Positions 1-15,200 are shown, counted from the first letter of the stretch. The stretch is 64,000 bases of DNA from Physcomitrium patens (GCF_000002425.4 NC_037271.1:10364178-10428177); one strand, 5' to 3'. Notes: generated from the letters alone by a model not told the origin. Numbers and translations are program-made.

Positions 1-675
1 ATATATACATACACATATATACTTAGTCTATTTTTGTGGGTAGGGTGGAGTAGTGTGTTCGAGGGGATGTTGATGTAGTTTTTACCACATAGTTTGATGG
101 ATGTTGGGTATGGTGGCTACACAAGCACGCACCCTTAAGAAGAAAAGGGTTACATCCTGCTCTCGTTTGAAGCGGGGCTGAAGTGGTTTTGAGAGGTGGG
201 GGAGCAGTGAGGAGGAGGAGGAGGAGGGGGTTTGAGGCATGGGCATAGTGATTGCTCTGCTGAGGCGGCGTTTGGAGGGTTAATAGTTTGAGGAATGGTG
301 TCTGGAAGCGACGGAGTGATAGTGGGTATTTTTATTTTTTTGTTTTTGTGAGGACATGAGGAGTAGCGCTTAGTAATCACTGCAGGGGAGTTTGGGTTGC
401 TTATCGCTTGTCGTTTCGAAAGTGCTCTCAAAATGGTGGTGGATTTGGGTATATTCTTGGCGGTTTGGAATACGAGAGCTCAGGGTTGGTGTCGTCTGTG
501 TGCTCCATTTGCGCGGAGGGAGAGCGTGGTTTGCTTTAGGGTTTGGTTAGCTCTGACCTTTGCCATTTAAAGCTGTAGTGTGGTAGGTTTCGGAGCTGAA
601 GTAGTCGTTGATGCGATTTGTTGATTCTTTAAGGTAGAGAATATAGAGGATTTGCCAGAAACAGGGTAGCATACT
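1..675 (+). promoter_or_regulatory. Upstream region and probable 5' leader of the bZIP gene
   Basis: No coding ORF is supported here. The stretch is GC-richer than the intergenic DNA further along, as expected for a promoter and leader. It contains a purine run of GAG/GGA triplets around 208-232, which makes a spurious proline-rich reading on the other strand. A few short upstream ATGs are present (for example a three-codon ATG..TAG near 67), but the transcription start cannot be placed, so I do not call them uORFs. Confidence 0.5.
535..544 (-). promoter_or_regulatory. Telo-box-like motif upstream of the bZIP gene
   Basis: The plus strand reads TTTAGGGTTT, the exact reverse complement of the plant telo-box AAACCCTAAA. 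Telo-boxes are known near the transcription start of many plant housekeeping genes, in either orientation. The position, 132 bases before the ATG, fits that use. Function here is inferred from the motif alone. Confidence 0.4.
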
Positions 676-2686
<2,011 letters not shown>

Positions 2687-3960
2687 TCTGTGTTCATCTG
2701 TCACCAGTCTGCTTCTTGTAAGGTCTAGCGAAGGGCTGCAGCTACCTCGTCATTCATGGTGCTCAACCGCCTTTCAGTGTGTCATTTGGATTCACCAAAT
2801 ATATCGACCTGAGTAGGACCTAGACATTATGGTTTCGTTTGCTATAATCATTGTTGTAGAGAACATCAGTCAGTACTTGGCACAACCATCCTTTTGAGTT
2901 TTCGGGTCTCTTGCTTTAATATTTTCATGGTTCTAGTCGAAATTCAAATTATTCGTTCTTTGCTGTCTATCACAGCCTTCTATCCCAAGGACTGAAGATC
3001 GTTTGGGAATGTTTTAGAAGGGCCAAGTTTTTTATTTAGAGAAGCTTGGGCTACGATGGGGTGGTCAACTGCAGGCAGGAGTTCTCGGCTGCGTTTGTGC
3101 CTGTTTTTTTCTGAGTCATCGAGATGGCTGTTGCGGCTGGAATTATTTTATTACGATAGTCCGGGATCATTCGGTGAAATCCTGATGTGTAGGGGAAGTT
3201 TCTATTTTTCTTTTCTTTTCTTTTCTTTGTCTTTTTTTTTCAGGCCATATTAAGTTTCTCGCTTCTCACTGAAGTGTTGAGGGTCTTTAATATTAGAGAA
3301 TGGGTAGGTTTAGATGCCATTATTTACTCATAATTTTGTACACAGATGTGCAAAATGTACCCTGCCTCAACATCAATTTTAGGAACTATAGTAGTGGACA
3401 TCTGCGGTGCCCACTTCATTGTTTATCAGAAGGCAGAGTTTTGTCTATTAATTTTGTGCAGATTTTTTTTCTACAAGTCTTATTTCGGGCTTTGTGGCAC
3501 TCATTTCATGTATATATTGGACACGCATGGCCGAACATCTCAGATTTCTTTTTATTTGAATGAAACCATAGATTTGTGGTGTTCAAATGGTCAGAGCCCT
3601 CACGATTTCGGAATGCTTTTTCCTTTCTGGCTCTCGCTTGCAGCGTATGTTTTGTACTCATTTCTTGCAGGTTTGATTTTGCTGCGTTTTTGAATGTGGG
3701 AAACTATGTCATAGGGATATCTATGACATCCACATATTTCTGTAGGAGACAGCTCTCTGAATCCGTAATCTAGTTTGTGGCGTTTCCAGCATGCCGCCAG
3801 GGCAGTCTTCTATAAGTATTTACTAAGTAACATTACGATCTGATTCAGTGCAGGTTGGATTGGAAGGAAAGGAACCATGCAAGTCGGTTATCCATGTAGA
3901 ACTTTTCAATCTTGAAACTGAAGTTATCTCTTCTTCTGAGTATATTACAATCTTCCAAAC
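2687..3960 (+). other. 3' flank of the bZIP gene, no further gene
   Basis: Only short ORFs occur here and none resembles a protein family. The first part, of moderate GC, is probably 3' UTR; the poly(A) site was not located. Around 3950-3965 the sequence passes into the truncated 3' end of a minus-strand Copia element. Confidence 0.5.
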
Positions 3961-6900
3961 CAGTTGGCAATGGTTGCACCAAGGGAGAGTTTTGGTGAGA
4001 AGATTAGCAAGATTATTTGCAGATTCAATTTTCTTGTTCTTAAGTACTTAAGTCATTGGTATAATTCAAATACTTTGAATCAATATGCTTTGTCTTATTA
4101 CCTTCAATGAAACCAATTTACATTTGTGCAATACAAGTGTTGTTGTTCTACTATTGTCTTCATACAAGATAGTTGGAAAATCAATTGCATAAATGTAAAT
4201 TGGTTTCAATTGGTCTTCAAATTAGTGAAGCTATTGTCTTCACACAAGATAGTTAGAAAATCATCATATAAAAGTCTACAAGTTATTTGAATGAGTTTAT
4301 TAATTAATCGCAATCAAATACATTCCCAAGATGTTTCATATAAGGAAATAATTTTTGCATGGTTGGATGAAATTGCACTTATAATTTGTTTCACTAATTT
4401 CTATGATATAAGAATTCCATGTCTTAAGAATATATAGCTTGTTTGAATTTTAGTTGTTGCAATATCAAATTTATATTTTGCATTATAATATTCAACCAAT
4501 TTTGGATCTGCAAATTGTATGTAATATAATCCCAAGCTTTTAATATCTTTTAAATAACATAATAAATGTTTGATGCTATTCCAATGTTGTAGTGTTGGAT
4601 GAGCTTTGTGTCTTGTAAGAATACTAATTGCAAATGTAATATGTGGTCTTGTAGATGTGGCTAAATACAAAAGTGTTCCAATCACTTTGAGATATAGATA
4701 TTGATCTCTTAATATTTCTTTTTCATCCTCCTTACACACACAGTATGGATCATTATCATCACAACCATGTCCAATCATTGGTGTTGACAATGGATAAGCA
4801 TCAATCATATTGAATCTTCATAAGATTCATCCAATATATGTTAGTTGGTAGAAAAAAATGCTACTATTTGTGAGATGCATAATTTGAAGACCAATGCAGA
4901 AAGTTATTTTTGCTACCATTTTTATCTCAAATTTACAAATAAGTAGGTTAACAGATGCAATGTATGGAGATCTAATATCCACTAGATTAAGTTCATCAAT
5001 ATATATAGTGATGATAAAAAAAACTAGGTTTATCTTGTTTAATAAACAAACAAGGGATTAGTGGATTACTTACAAATTTATTTATAATTAAATAATTTCA
5101 AAGATGTTGATGCCACATGCGTCCATATTATTTTAAATCAAATAGGACATTACAATTTAAAATCAAGATATTATCCTAAAGTATGTACATTTGAAATTTT
5201 ATTTCCAAACTAAGTAAAACTTTCATATAAATATTTTCATTAAGAGAATTATACAGATATACAATTACCACATCTATGAAACGCATGTCAAGAGTGGCAT
5301 GAACTGCCATTCCAATAATATATTGGAATGTAATTGAATCCATGATTAAAAAATAAGTAGATCCACAATCAAAGTCAAATTGTTGAATAAACCCTTGGGC
5401 AACAAGACAAACTTTATAGCAGGTTATTTGATCCTTAGCATCTTGCTTGCATATTAATATTATCTTATACTCTACAAGGCAAGATGTAAGAGTGTCCATA
5501 ATTGAATCAAAGACTTTCTTCTTATGCAAAGAGACATATTCTTCTTTGATGGTAGTTTTCCATTTTAAATAATCAGAGCAATACATCGTTTTTTTGATGA
5601 TTTGAGGTTGAGGATCCTCTTCCTTGTAAGAAAGAGCTTCTGCAATCATGCATATAAATCATTCATCTATTGTAATAGATGGTCTTGTCCAAATATTATT
5701 TGTAGCATAATATAAAACAAATAATTTTATATTCAACTTGGTTTTATTCTTCTAAATTTCAAGTTTTTTTGTTATATGAGATGAAGATATAATTTACATA
5801 GACATATCATCATTAATTAATGGTTTTGTAGATTTAGTAGGAAATTTTACAAAAATAATACCAGAATTATCACATGTTATAGTCTTCTTATTATATGATT
5901 GTTTATCTAGTCCACAAGTTCTTTTAATTTTTGATGTTATAACCTGAGGTATATTAATTAGTGGTATTGCAATTTGAGTAGATATATTTTGAGCCTCATT
6001 AATAGAAATCCTTGTAATCCAAGACACATCATTGAAGCCATGAAGTGTTTAATCTGCAATCCATTTTAAATACAAAATCTTAGCAACTTCAATTTCAGCC
6101 TAAGATGTTTAAGGATCATGATTAATTGTAAATGTTTCTAGTGTTCCAAATACAAGTATTATATTTCTTTGTTGATTAGATAATCCTCCTTGAAGAGATG
6201 AAAATAAATTCTCTTCAAAACATCAATTTTAATAATGTGCACGTAATAATGTGCTAGTTGATAGATCAACAATACAAATAATATTGGATTAATCAAAACT
6301 AATATATATGCCTTCTTGTTGATGAGCTCCAATAGTTTTCCATTGAAGTTTTGATATTAAAACCCAAACATAGCAACCAAACATCTATAAGTGAAATACA
6401 TATGAAACATGACCCGTAATGAATTCTTATAGTGTAATAATTTCAATAGGAGAAGGATGGAGGTATATTAATGTTGCAATATGTAAAATTGCATGATCCC
6501 ATATAGATGTAGGTAAATTTGCCTTAAAAAAGAGTAGGTGAGTAATGAGTTGTATATGCTTTATAAATGATTCTATTAGTACATTTTGAGGATGTTCATA
6601 TAGAACACAATATATCAACTCAATCCCTATTACAGTACAATAGTCTTCAAAGGACTTTGATGCAAATTCTTTTTCATTGTCCATATGCAATGTTTTCATA
6701 GGATAATCAAGAAAATATACTCGAAAAAAAATAAGCATAGATATAAGATTAGGAAATACTATTTTTTGTATTGATAATAATGAAACATGTGATTGTTTGC
6801 CTAATGCATCAATAAGGACCAAAAAAATAATGAAATGGTCTAGATATTGGATTAATAGGATTGCAAATATGACTATATAACCTTTCAAGCATTGGTAGTA

Positions 6901-8289
6901 ACTCTTGTAGGAGTTTCAAAATTGAAGTATGAATAATCATCATGCCTTGCACACATGCATGATATAATTCTATAGAATCTACATCTAAAGGTCTTAAATT
7001 ATGTCCAATTATACATGAAATTATCTTCAAAAATAATGTAGATCTCAGATGTCTTAATCATCTATGTGAGAGAGAACCACGACTCTTTGTAATAGATGAT
7101 GCAAAATTAAATATAATGGCAGGCCAAATTGTAATTTGATATAAATCATTTATTGCAACAAAGGCTTTTTCAACAACTTTAAGGTCTTGTGCAAAAACCA
7201 AAACCTCCTACCTATCTAAATTAGTAATTAAAAAGTGATAATCATTAGTATGCACATCTTAGTAGCTAATCAAATTTTGAGGTGTTGAAGGTACAAACAT
7301 TGCATGTTTATATTTTATGATTGAGCTTATAGGCAATTTTATCATTGTTATTTCTTCTTGGAAACAAAATACATTCCCTCCAACTATGATCATCAAATTT
7401 TTAGTTTGCCAAGCTGAAGATTTTTTTAATAAAAAAACATATATCCTCAAATATAATATGTGTTGTTGCAAAATCAATGAGTGCATTATTTGACTTATTA
7501 TTGCATGAATGATGAAATCTTAACTTGAATTTTTTTATTTTCTTTGAATATTTTAAAAAAATATTCTAAAATACGGCATGCATATGCTAAATGACCAATC
7601 ATCCCATATTTATAGCAAGAATACATCTTTTATTTTTATTTTATATAGTAATTAGTAGAATATTTATTCTTTTTATATAGGCAAAAATTGTCACAACCAT
7701 AACTATCTTGGTGCTTATAAACACTTTTTCTATATTTATATATATATTTTTTAGACTTTAAAATATTAAGTGCATAAAATTTTGGAACCATGGTTCTAAT
7801 AGGACAAGCTTACAAATTATGCAAGAGTAGCTCATTTTGTTTCTCTATAAGAAGTACATAGGACATGAGAGCATGATAACTTTGAAATTTCATATTCCTA
7901 TATTGTTGTATAAGTATAATAGATGCATGAAGAAATATAGAGAGAGTTTTTTCAGTAATTTCTTTTTTAGAGATTCTTTGTCTGTATAACTATAGTTGTG
8001 AGATAATACAATACATTTCACTATTGAAAGTATTTAAATTTAGAAAACCTAAGTCACATAAATGTGTCTAATTATGACATGCACGCAGAAGAAAAATGGT
8101 CTTTTGATGATTAAACTTGGATTTAAGATTCTTCCAAAGCTTGATTAGATCTTTCATTTCTAAATATTGATGTTGCAATGCAGGTATAAGATAACAACAA
8201 AGGAAAAGAAGTGCTTTCGAATGGATAGCAAGAGGATTAAAAGTACTTATAATATGAGATTCTTCAATAGAATTATATCTAAGAATTAT

Positions 8290-8326
<37 letters not shown>

Positions 8327-8465
8327 TTATTTTAATTTTTTTCCATAATAGATAATTATTTCTATCAATAGTCAATGGTCGAAATAGAAGAGCTTAAAAA
8401 TATTGGGATTGAGTGGTGATAGTTGAAAACATAGTAGAAGCAATTAAGGATGTTAAAGCACTCAT
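3961..8465 (-). pseudogene. Dead Copia gag-pol of family A copy 1
   Basis: The gag ATG at 8463-8465 aligns with that of copy 2 at 24542. Pieces of the polyprotein are readable between many stops and frameshifts: protease/pre-integrase near 7259-7486 (WQTKN.., FCFQEEIT), integrase near 6427-6888 with HMDNEKEFASKSFEDYC and NVLIESF, reverse-transcriptase start near 5176-5649, and the RT/RNase H part near 4401-4808 (PLSTPMIGHG, LLYLATSTRP). A TA microsatellite interrupts gag at 8292-8322. The segment 4105-4260 holds a small duplication and inversion. The copy still has the integrase Asp and Glu residues that copy 2 has lost, but no long ORF survives. Confidence 0.85.
8292..8322. repeat. (TA)n microsatellite inside dead gag
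   Basis: An uninterrupted TA run lies within the gag region of Copia family A copy 1, at a place where copy 2 has ordinary coding sequence. It therefore grew or inserted after the element became inactive. Confidence 0.9.
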
Positions 8466-8599
8466 TATAAATAAATCTATGAAGAAAATACAAGATCAAG
8501 TAAGAAAGGTTGAATAAAATGCACCTTGAATAATAAAGCCAAATAAAATTATAAAGTTGAATTTAAAATATAAAATATTAAAATTTAATTTAATTTAAT

Positions 8600-8880
8600 T
8601 TAATTTAATTATTATTATTTTTTTTCACACAAACAAGGATTTGTAGTAAATTAAGGTAGACAATGGCAGTAATGGCAGATGGCAGCAACAAACAACAAGG
8701 CACATCAATTAACAAGAAGGTGCAATAGTTTGGTAGCAAGGCAAAACAATTTGGTAGGACATGATAGTTCAATAGTAAGGCATAACAGTTTAAGGGCAAG
8801 GCACAACAATTTGGTAGCACGATATGGTAGGCATGACATAACAACATCATGGCTCAATAGGTAGGATACAATAGATAGGG
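8600..8880 (-). repeat. Degenerate short repeats in the leader of Copia family A copy 1
   Basis: The region repeats variants of GGTAGCAAGGCACAACAATT about every 20-30 bases. It corresponds in position to the CTGCCG-type repeats of copy 2 (24090-24360), with many C/G positions turned to T/A. It is non-coding leader between the LTR and gag. Confidence 0.6.
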
Positions 8881-8990
8881 CACAATGTACGAAACAATGT
8901 AGTATAGATAAATAAATAAATAAATAAAAGAAAAGGTGAAGGGCTAAGTACTTATAAGTTTTTAAGAACTAAGACTAGTGTACAGAAGCA

Positions 8991-9005
8991 ATCGTGCTGA
9001 TAATG
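8991..9005 (-). other. Primer-binding site, Copia family A copy 1
   Basis: Directly after the LTR the minus strand reads CATTATCAGCACGAT. It matches the anticodon arm of plant tRNA-Ile (from memory, CGTGCTAATAACG with the first anticodon base read as inosine) apart from G-to-A at the second base. See the copy 2 site at 23873. Confidence 0.6.
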
Positions 9006-9233
9006 TGTTAAAATTGTTTGGAGAGACAAAGAGTAATTGGAAGTAATATATATACACATACAAATACACAAAAAAATAAGAATATATTGATGTGGTTGTG
9101 TTATGTATACAAAGAAAAGGAAAGAAGATAAATAGTTTCTTTCCACTACATTTCAAACATTGTAACTACAATATTTATTATAAACTACAATAAATATTAT
9201 GGAGAGTACCAACTACATTTAATACTTTCAATA
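9006..9233 (-). repeat. 5' LTR of Copia family A copy 1
   Basis: On the minus strand it begins TATTGAAAG..TTAAATGTAG and ends TTTTAACA, and aligns over its length with the 273-base LTRs of copy 2 (for example CTCCATAATATTTATTGTAG and GTACTCTCC-type blocks). It is about 228 bases, shorter and strongly diverged. The first dinucleotide has changed from TG to TA. Confidence 0.8.
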
Positions 9234-11143
9234 AAAAAAATTCTTGATTTCTAGTTGCCTTATAATCTATAGTATATCTCAGATAAATAATAGTTTTTCA
9301 TGTATACTATCATGTAATTATATAGAATAATGTAGAGTCTATTTTATAGCATTGTTTTTTCTTGGCAACTCTAAAGATAGATTCTTCTTTGAGACTCTGT
9401 ATTAAATTTGGATTTTAAAGGCATCATTACAAAGTAAGCTTTTTTAATTGAAATTGAAGATAAAACATAGTCAAGAAGTCGATTTATTCTCAACCACCTT
9501 CTATTTTTGACTTATAGGGTGGGATATTTTTGTAAGTTTGGTATCCTATTTAAGACAAGTTTTGAAATCCTTTTGGTTAGAAATAGATCTAATGCTTGTT
9601 AAGTTTATAATGTTTTTGATCATAGAAAAATGTCACAAGATAGAGTAGGTATATTCCAATTTAGGTAGCAATTGCTGATTGATTGGGATTGAATTCAAGT
9701 TCAAGAAGAACTAATTGAATTCTAGTCATTTCATCTACACCTTAACATCTGTAGGTCGCATTGAATTAGATGAAGTTTGATAGCATAATTAGGTACCATA
9801 CTTTTGAATTATAAAAAAAAGGAGATTCTCAATTTTGGAATCTATCATTTATTGGAATTATTTTGGCATTTATATTAGATTTAAATCACAAAGAATTTTT
9901 AGCTAAAATATTTATATAAATTTTTTTTTTGGATCCAATTGTGTGAAAATACCTTAAATCCTTTTGATTTCTATTTTCCTGTATAGAAATATTTTTCTCA
10001 TTTTTACACTTATTGCACATATGCTCAAATATTTAAATTATTAGAAATAGGTTGGCTACTTTAGATCATTTTGATAAATTCACAAGACTAGTTATTTTTA
10101 AAGAAAAATTAAAATAAACATTCAAATGAGTAATCTTTCACTTATGATCTATATTACTCTAGCTCAAAGATTAAAGTGTGCTTCATCAATTAGGCACATG
10201 CTTCTTTAAAAAAATCTTATACATATAGCACAATTGACAAAACTACTACTAATAGAGTATTGTGTAACAATTATTTCATAAAATAATAATGTTTATTTTT
10301 ATAAATATTATTATTTTAAATATTAATAAATAATAATATTTATAAAAGTGCATTAATTCAATTTTTGATATACTCTCACATATATATTGCCTAGTACTTG
10401 TAGAACATCTTCCATTTACATAGATATATCCACAATTGTTATTGGGTGAAAAAAATTAAAACATTATTTTTTTTTTCTTGTTCATTGCAAAAAAAAAAAA
10501 AATGGATGAAAGTGTTGTTTAAGAAGTATAAGACTTAGGTTTTTGGTGTGGTTGTTAAATAATAACATTGTTTAATTGGTAAAATTTTCCTCCTTACTTA
10601 CTTACAATATCAATTATTTGAAGTTTATTTGGATGTTATAATACCATTTTAAAAAAGAATTGTACAAAATCACTAGCATGTAAATAAATAACTTTAAACT
10701 ATTTGTATCCACTATGAATATCTTCTTGACTCATTTTTACTTAGTATGAATAGTTTAATATTAATGTGTAAACAAGAGTTGATTTTAAATAATTTATACA
10801 TAAATACATACATACATACTTTTGATTGTATCTATTTAATAGCTAAATACGTTTTAATTTTATATTCTAAAATTTAGTCTCATTTAGTTCATTTCAACTT
10901 GTAAAGATTAATCTTGCAAGAAATTTTTATTTTATTTTATTATTATTATTATTATTTTTTATTTTTTAATTTATTTTATAAAATAACATTTAGTAGATGA
11001 ATGATTTTTACAAGAAAGAAAAATTTACAAAAAAAATTAAATTAAGATGATTTTTTGATTTTAAAGTACTTTATGTTTTATTCAAAGGTGTATATATATA
11101 AATATAAATATATGTATATATATGTATATATATGTATGGTGTT
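9234..11143. other. AT-rich intergenic DNA between two Copia elements
   Basis: No ORF or recognisable element is present. The stretch contains long A/T runs and TA-rich microsatellite DNA near 11092-11136, just before the family B insertion. Confidence 0.6.
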
Positions 11144-11148
11144 GATAG

Positions 11149-11641
11149 TGTTAAAATAAAAGTAGAAAATGTTATCTTCTATAAAATATTACCTTAGGTA
11201 AGTTGCTAGTGGTCAAAGGTTTGACTCTTGGTATATGGTAAGGGCATCCAATGGATATAAGACAAAGTCATAGACCAAGAGTTAAAGTCAAAAGAATAAA
11301 GTATTAACAAGGGAATATCTAAAGACTAAGTATGAGTCATTAATATGTGTCATAGGATATCCTCGAAGTTCGTGAGATGTCAAAGGATCCTAAGAGCATG
11401 TATGTAAGATGTAAGAGTAATTAGTATTGGACATAGGATACTTTTGGGACTCGTGAGATGCCAAAAAGATCCTAAGGCCATGTGTGTAAAAGTCAAAGAG
11501 TGGACATTGTCTTTTAGGGCAGTAACTACCACATATAAGTAATGGGTGTTGGAAGTGAGAGATATCTTACTCCATATTCTGTTTGTGTGCAACCTTGCTG
11601 ATGCTATATGTTGTGTCTTCTAAGTACTTTTTTTCTTAATA
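11149..11641 (+). repeat. 5' LTR of Copia family B
   Basis: Starts TGTTAAAATA and ends TTTTCTTAATA, so it closes with TA rather than the usual CA; both LTR copies share this end and the target duplication confirms the boundary. Confidence 0.92.
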
Positions 11642-11655
11642 GGTTATGGGCCCAC
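11642..11655 (+). other. Primer-binding site, Copia family B (initiator tRNA-Met anticodon arm)
   Basis: The 14 bases GGTTATGGGCCCAC immediately follow the LTR. They are complementary to GUGGGCCCAUAACC in the anticodon arm of plant initiator tRNA-Met (recalled sequence), not to its 3' end, which would give TGGTATCAGAGC. This matches the half-tRNA priming known for Drosophila copia. Confidence 0.75.
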
Positions 11656-12218
11656 TCGCCTTTACTTGTGAGTTTTGAAGTACTTTGAAGTCTTTCTTAT
11701 TGTAAGGAGTAGATCTTATGGTTATTGCTGAAGTTTGAGTTTGTTATCTTCTAATCTTTCTTATGCATTTAGTTGTTGATGTAATTTTACTCTTATTTAT
11801 TATTAAGTACACTTATAGTCTTTTTTGCTGTTAGACTCCATATAATGATGTTTTAGAACTCTAGTGTTATATTTCTTTGCTGAGATTTATCATTGGTGTT
11901 CTAACTTTGTGCTTTCATGTACTTAACTTCTTAAGAGATTGTTCTATTTTCACAAGAAGTTCTTTTTGTGAGGTTAGAAGTATTTTGTGAGAAAAGAAGG
12001 GTGATTGAAGAGTGGCAAAGCTTATACAAAAGGTTCAAATAGAGTGTAAGACTTGTGAGAAGTCTTATATGTGAAGTTGAGAGTGATATAAGAGTGAAAT
12101 CACTGTTTACTTATAAAGAGGGCATTCTGGATTTCTAAGGCAGCAACACCTTCTTGTTGATTTTGAGAGTTCTATATCTTTATTTTTTTATTTTTTTTCA
12201 CACATCCCTTCCTTAGAC

Positions 12219-15200
12219 ATGGGTTCAAGTGAGGGTGAGAGCTTGAGAGTGATTGAGAAGTTTAGGAGTGACAACTTTTACCATTGGAAGAAGAAAATGG
12301 AACTTTTGTTGGCTTCATTGGACCTTTGGGACATTATTGATGAAAGTAAAGACCTTTCAAGTAACAATGTTGATATCAAAGTGAAGAAAGAATACAAACG
12401 TCGTGAAAGGAAGGCTTTTGGGATGATTGCAACAAACCTTGATGATGCCAACTTTTTACATGTTATAGCTTGCAATGGACTAGCGGAAGCATGGAAGACT
12501 CTTTGCAACATCTATGAGAGTAGAAACCTTGCCAGCATCCTTTGGACAAGGAGGAAATTCTTGACAGTAAAGATGGAAGAAGGAGATGACCTCATAGCTC
12601 ATGTTAACAAGGTAAATGCACTTGCTAATCAACTAGCACTTGTTGACAAATCAGTTGATAATAAGGACATTGTGTTGACATTGCTCATGAGCCTTTTTGA
12701 ATCCTACAACTACCTCATTGTGGCATTGGAGTCCATCAACATGAAGGAGCTTACCATGAACTATGTCACGTCAAGACTTGCCTATGAAGTGACTAAGAGG
12801 AAAGAAAAGGAGCTCGCAAGTGATGATTCGGCTCTATTTTCAAGACAAGATAAAAGTAGCTATTCTCACCAATGTGATAATTCAAAAAGTAACATGAGGA
12901 ATTGCTATATTTGTAGAAAACTAGGTCATTTTGCTAAAAATTGCTACAAGGCCAAGAAAGGAGATAGGGAGAATGCAAACAATGCTAGTGATAGTTTTGG
13001 TGGAGATGAGTATGCTTTCATGGCAAAAGAAGGAGCCTCCATGGCTGCCATGTCAAAGTGGAATATAGATTCAGATGCTACTAAGCACATGACACCATAC
13101 AAGTGTTCATTTGATACTTATGAAGAAATTCCAGCAACAAAAGTGTGGTTGGGAGACAATGGCATGGTACAAGCCATTGGAATTGGCTCCATTGTAGTGG
13201 AGATTGTTGTGAAGGACCAAATAAAGAGGATCAGATTGAAAGAAGTCCTACATGTGCCAAAAATGAAGCAGAACCTTCTTTTGGTGAGCAAACTTGTATC
13301 ACATGGTTGTAAGGTTCAATTTGACATGAATGGATATTTTGTCAAGACATTCAATGGCCAACATGTTGCCAAAGGCCTTAGAGATGGAAATCTCTACTTC
13401 ATCAATTATAAAAAGGTGAATGGAATTGCAGTGGCAGCATTTGCTGATTTTCCACAAAATCAAGACAAGTTTAGAATTTGGCATCAATGACTTGGTCATT
13501 TGAATGCCAAATGTATGAAGGAGCTCCAATCCATGGTAAGTAGCTTGGATCTTCGTCAATTCAGCCACAATGCCATGACACTTGTTTGTGAAGGATGTAT
13601 ACAAGGCAAACAACAAAGGACTTCATTTCCAAGTGGAGTTGCAATACGTGCAACAAAATTGTCAGAGATTGTGCACTCAGATGTTTGTAGACCAATGAAG
13701 ACACCATTAATTGGAGGAGCAAGGTACTTTGTTACATTCATTGATGATTTCTCAAGAAAGGTGTGGACTTACATCATTAAAGCTAAGAGTGAATGTTTCT
13801 CAAAGTTTAAGGAATTTAAGGCTCTTATAGAGAAACAATGTGAGTGCAAGATCAAAGTGTTGAGAACGGACAATGGAGGTGAATACATGTCAAAGCATCT
13901 TGATGACTTCATGAAGATTGAAGGTATTGCAAGACAAACCTCAACTCCTTATACTCCATAAAAAAATGGAGTTGCTAAAAGAGTAAATCATATCATTGTG
14001 GAGATGGTAAGGAGTATGCTTTATACACAAAACCTTGGACATGAGTATTGGGTGGAAGCTGTGATAAATACGGTGTACACAAGGAATAGGTGCCCTATAA
14101 GTGCATTTACATCAATGATTCCACAAGAAGCTTGGAGTGGAAAGAAACCTTGTCTTTTACACATGAGGATTTTTGGAGGTATTGCTTATGCAAAGGTACC
14201 AGATTGTATGATGTCCAAACTTGATGCAAAAGGTACAAAATGTGTATTTGTTGGATATTGTGAAGGTACTAAAGGATATAGGCTAATGTGTTTAGAAACC
14301 AAGAAGATCATCAAAAGTCATGATGTAGAATTTTTGGAGCATAAGAGTGCTTTTGAGCACTTAGAAGAGTGTCGAAGTGGGAGTAAAGGTGTGTTTGTGG
14401 ACACATCTTCAAGTTCAGCAAAGAAAGAAGAAGAAGAAGAAGATGATGATGACAATGAAGATGGAGGAAATAGAAGTCAAGATCAAGTGCCAAAGAAGGT
14501 AAATCATAGTGTACCTTCAATTGCTAGAACCAACAATGAAGACAATGAAGATATTGAAGGTGATGATGATGATGAAGAATATCAACCTTTGAGTGAGAAA
14601 AGACAAGCATTGAGGAAGAAGAAGGATGGAATACAAGAAGAAGGGTCTTCTTCAAATAAAAGGAGATATCCTTTGAGAGAAAGAAAATCACGTGGCGAAT
14701 GGTGGAAGGACCACATCTTTTCTCAAGTAAGTGAAGAACATGCCAATATTGCACTTTTTGCTGATCCGTTGAGTTTATGTGATGCAATGAAGTCCACAGA
14801 TGCTATAAAGTGGATGAATGCTATGGAAGAAGAATACAAATCACTCATGGACAATGGAACATGGGAATTGACTCAACTTCTACCAAATCGATCTTCAATT
14901 GGTTGTAAGTGGGTATTTAGAACCAAAAGGGATGCAATGGGTAATATTGTGAGATACAAGTCTAGATTGGTTGCCAAAATCTGCTCACAAGTTGTTGGTA
15001 TAGATTTCAATGAGACATTTGCTCTCGTGGCCAAATTCACCACTATTAGAACCATTGTGGCAATTGGGGCAATAATGGATTTGGAGATGCATCAAATGGA
15101 TGTGAAGACAGCTTTCTTGAATGGAAGTTTGAAAGAAGACATCTACATAGATCAACCTCAAGGATTTGTTGAAGAAGAAAAACATCACCTTATTTGTAAG

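Larger units (their letters stand above)
3961..9233 (-). mobile_element. Ty1/Copia retrotransposon, family A copy 1, 3'-truncated and decayed
   Basis: Read on the minus strand this is a Copia element of the same family as the one at 23600-29539: LTR, leader, gag, protease, integrase, reverse transcriptase and RNase H occur in the same order with recognisable identity throughout. The 5' LTR is at 9006-9233. The homology to the other copy stops near 3961, shortly before the expected polypurine tract, and no 3' LTR follows, so the 3' end has been lost and no target-site duplication can be scored. The copy is more AT-rich and more broken than copy 2, which suggests it is older. It lies about 1.3 kb beyond the bZIP stop codon. 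Confidence 0.88.

Noticed and set aside
150-431. Proline-rich minus-strand ORF upstream of the bZIP gene
   Set aside because: Produced by a GAG/GGA triplet run; no domain, no start context, and it overlaps the likely bZIP leader.
3056-3693. Several short hydrophobic ORFs after the bZIP gene
   Set aside because: T-rich 3' UTR sequence in overlapping frames; no family resemblance.
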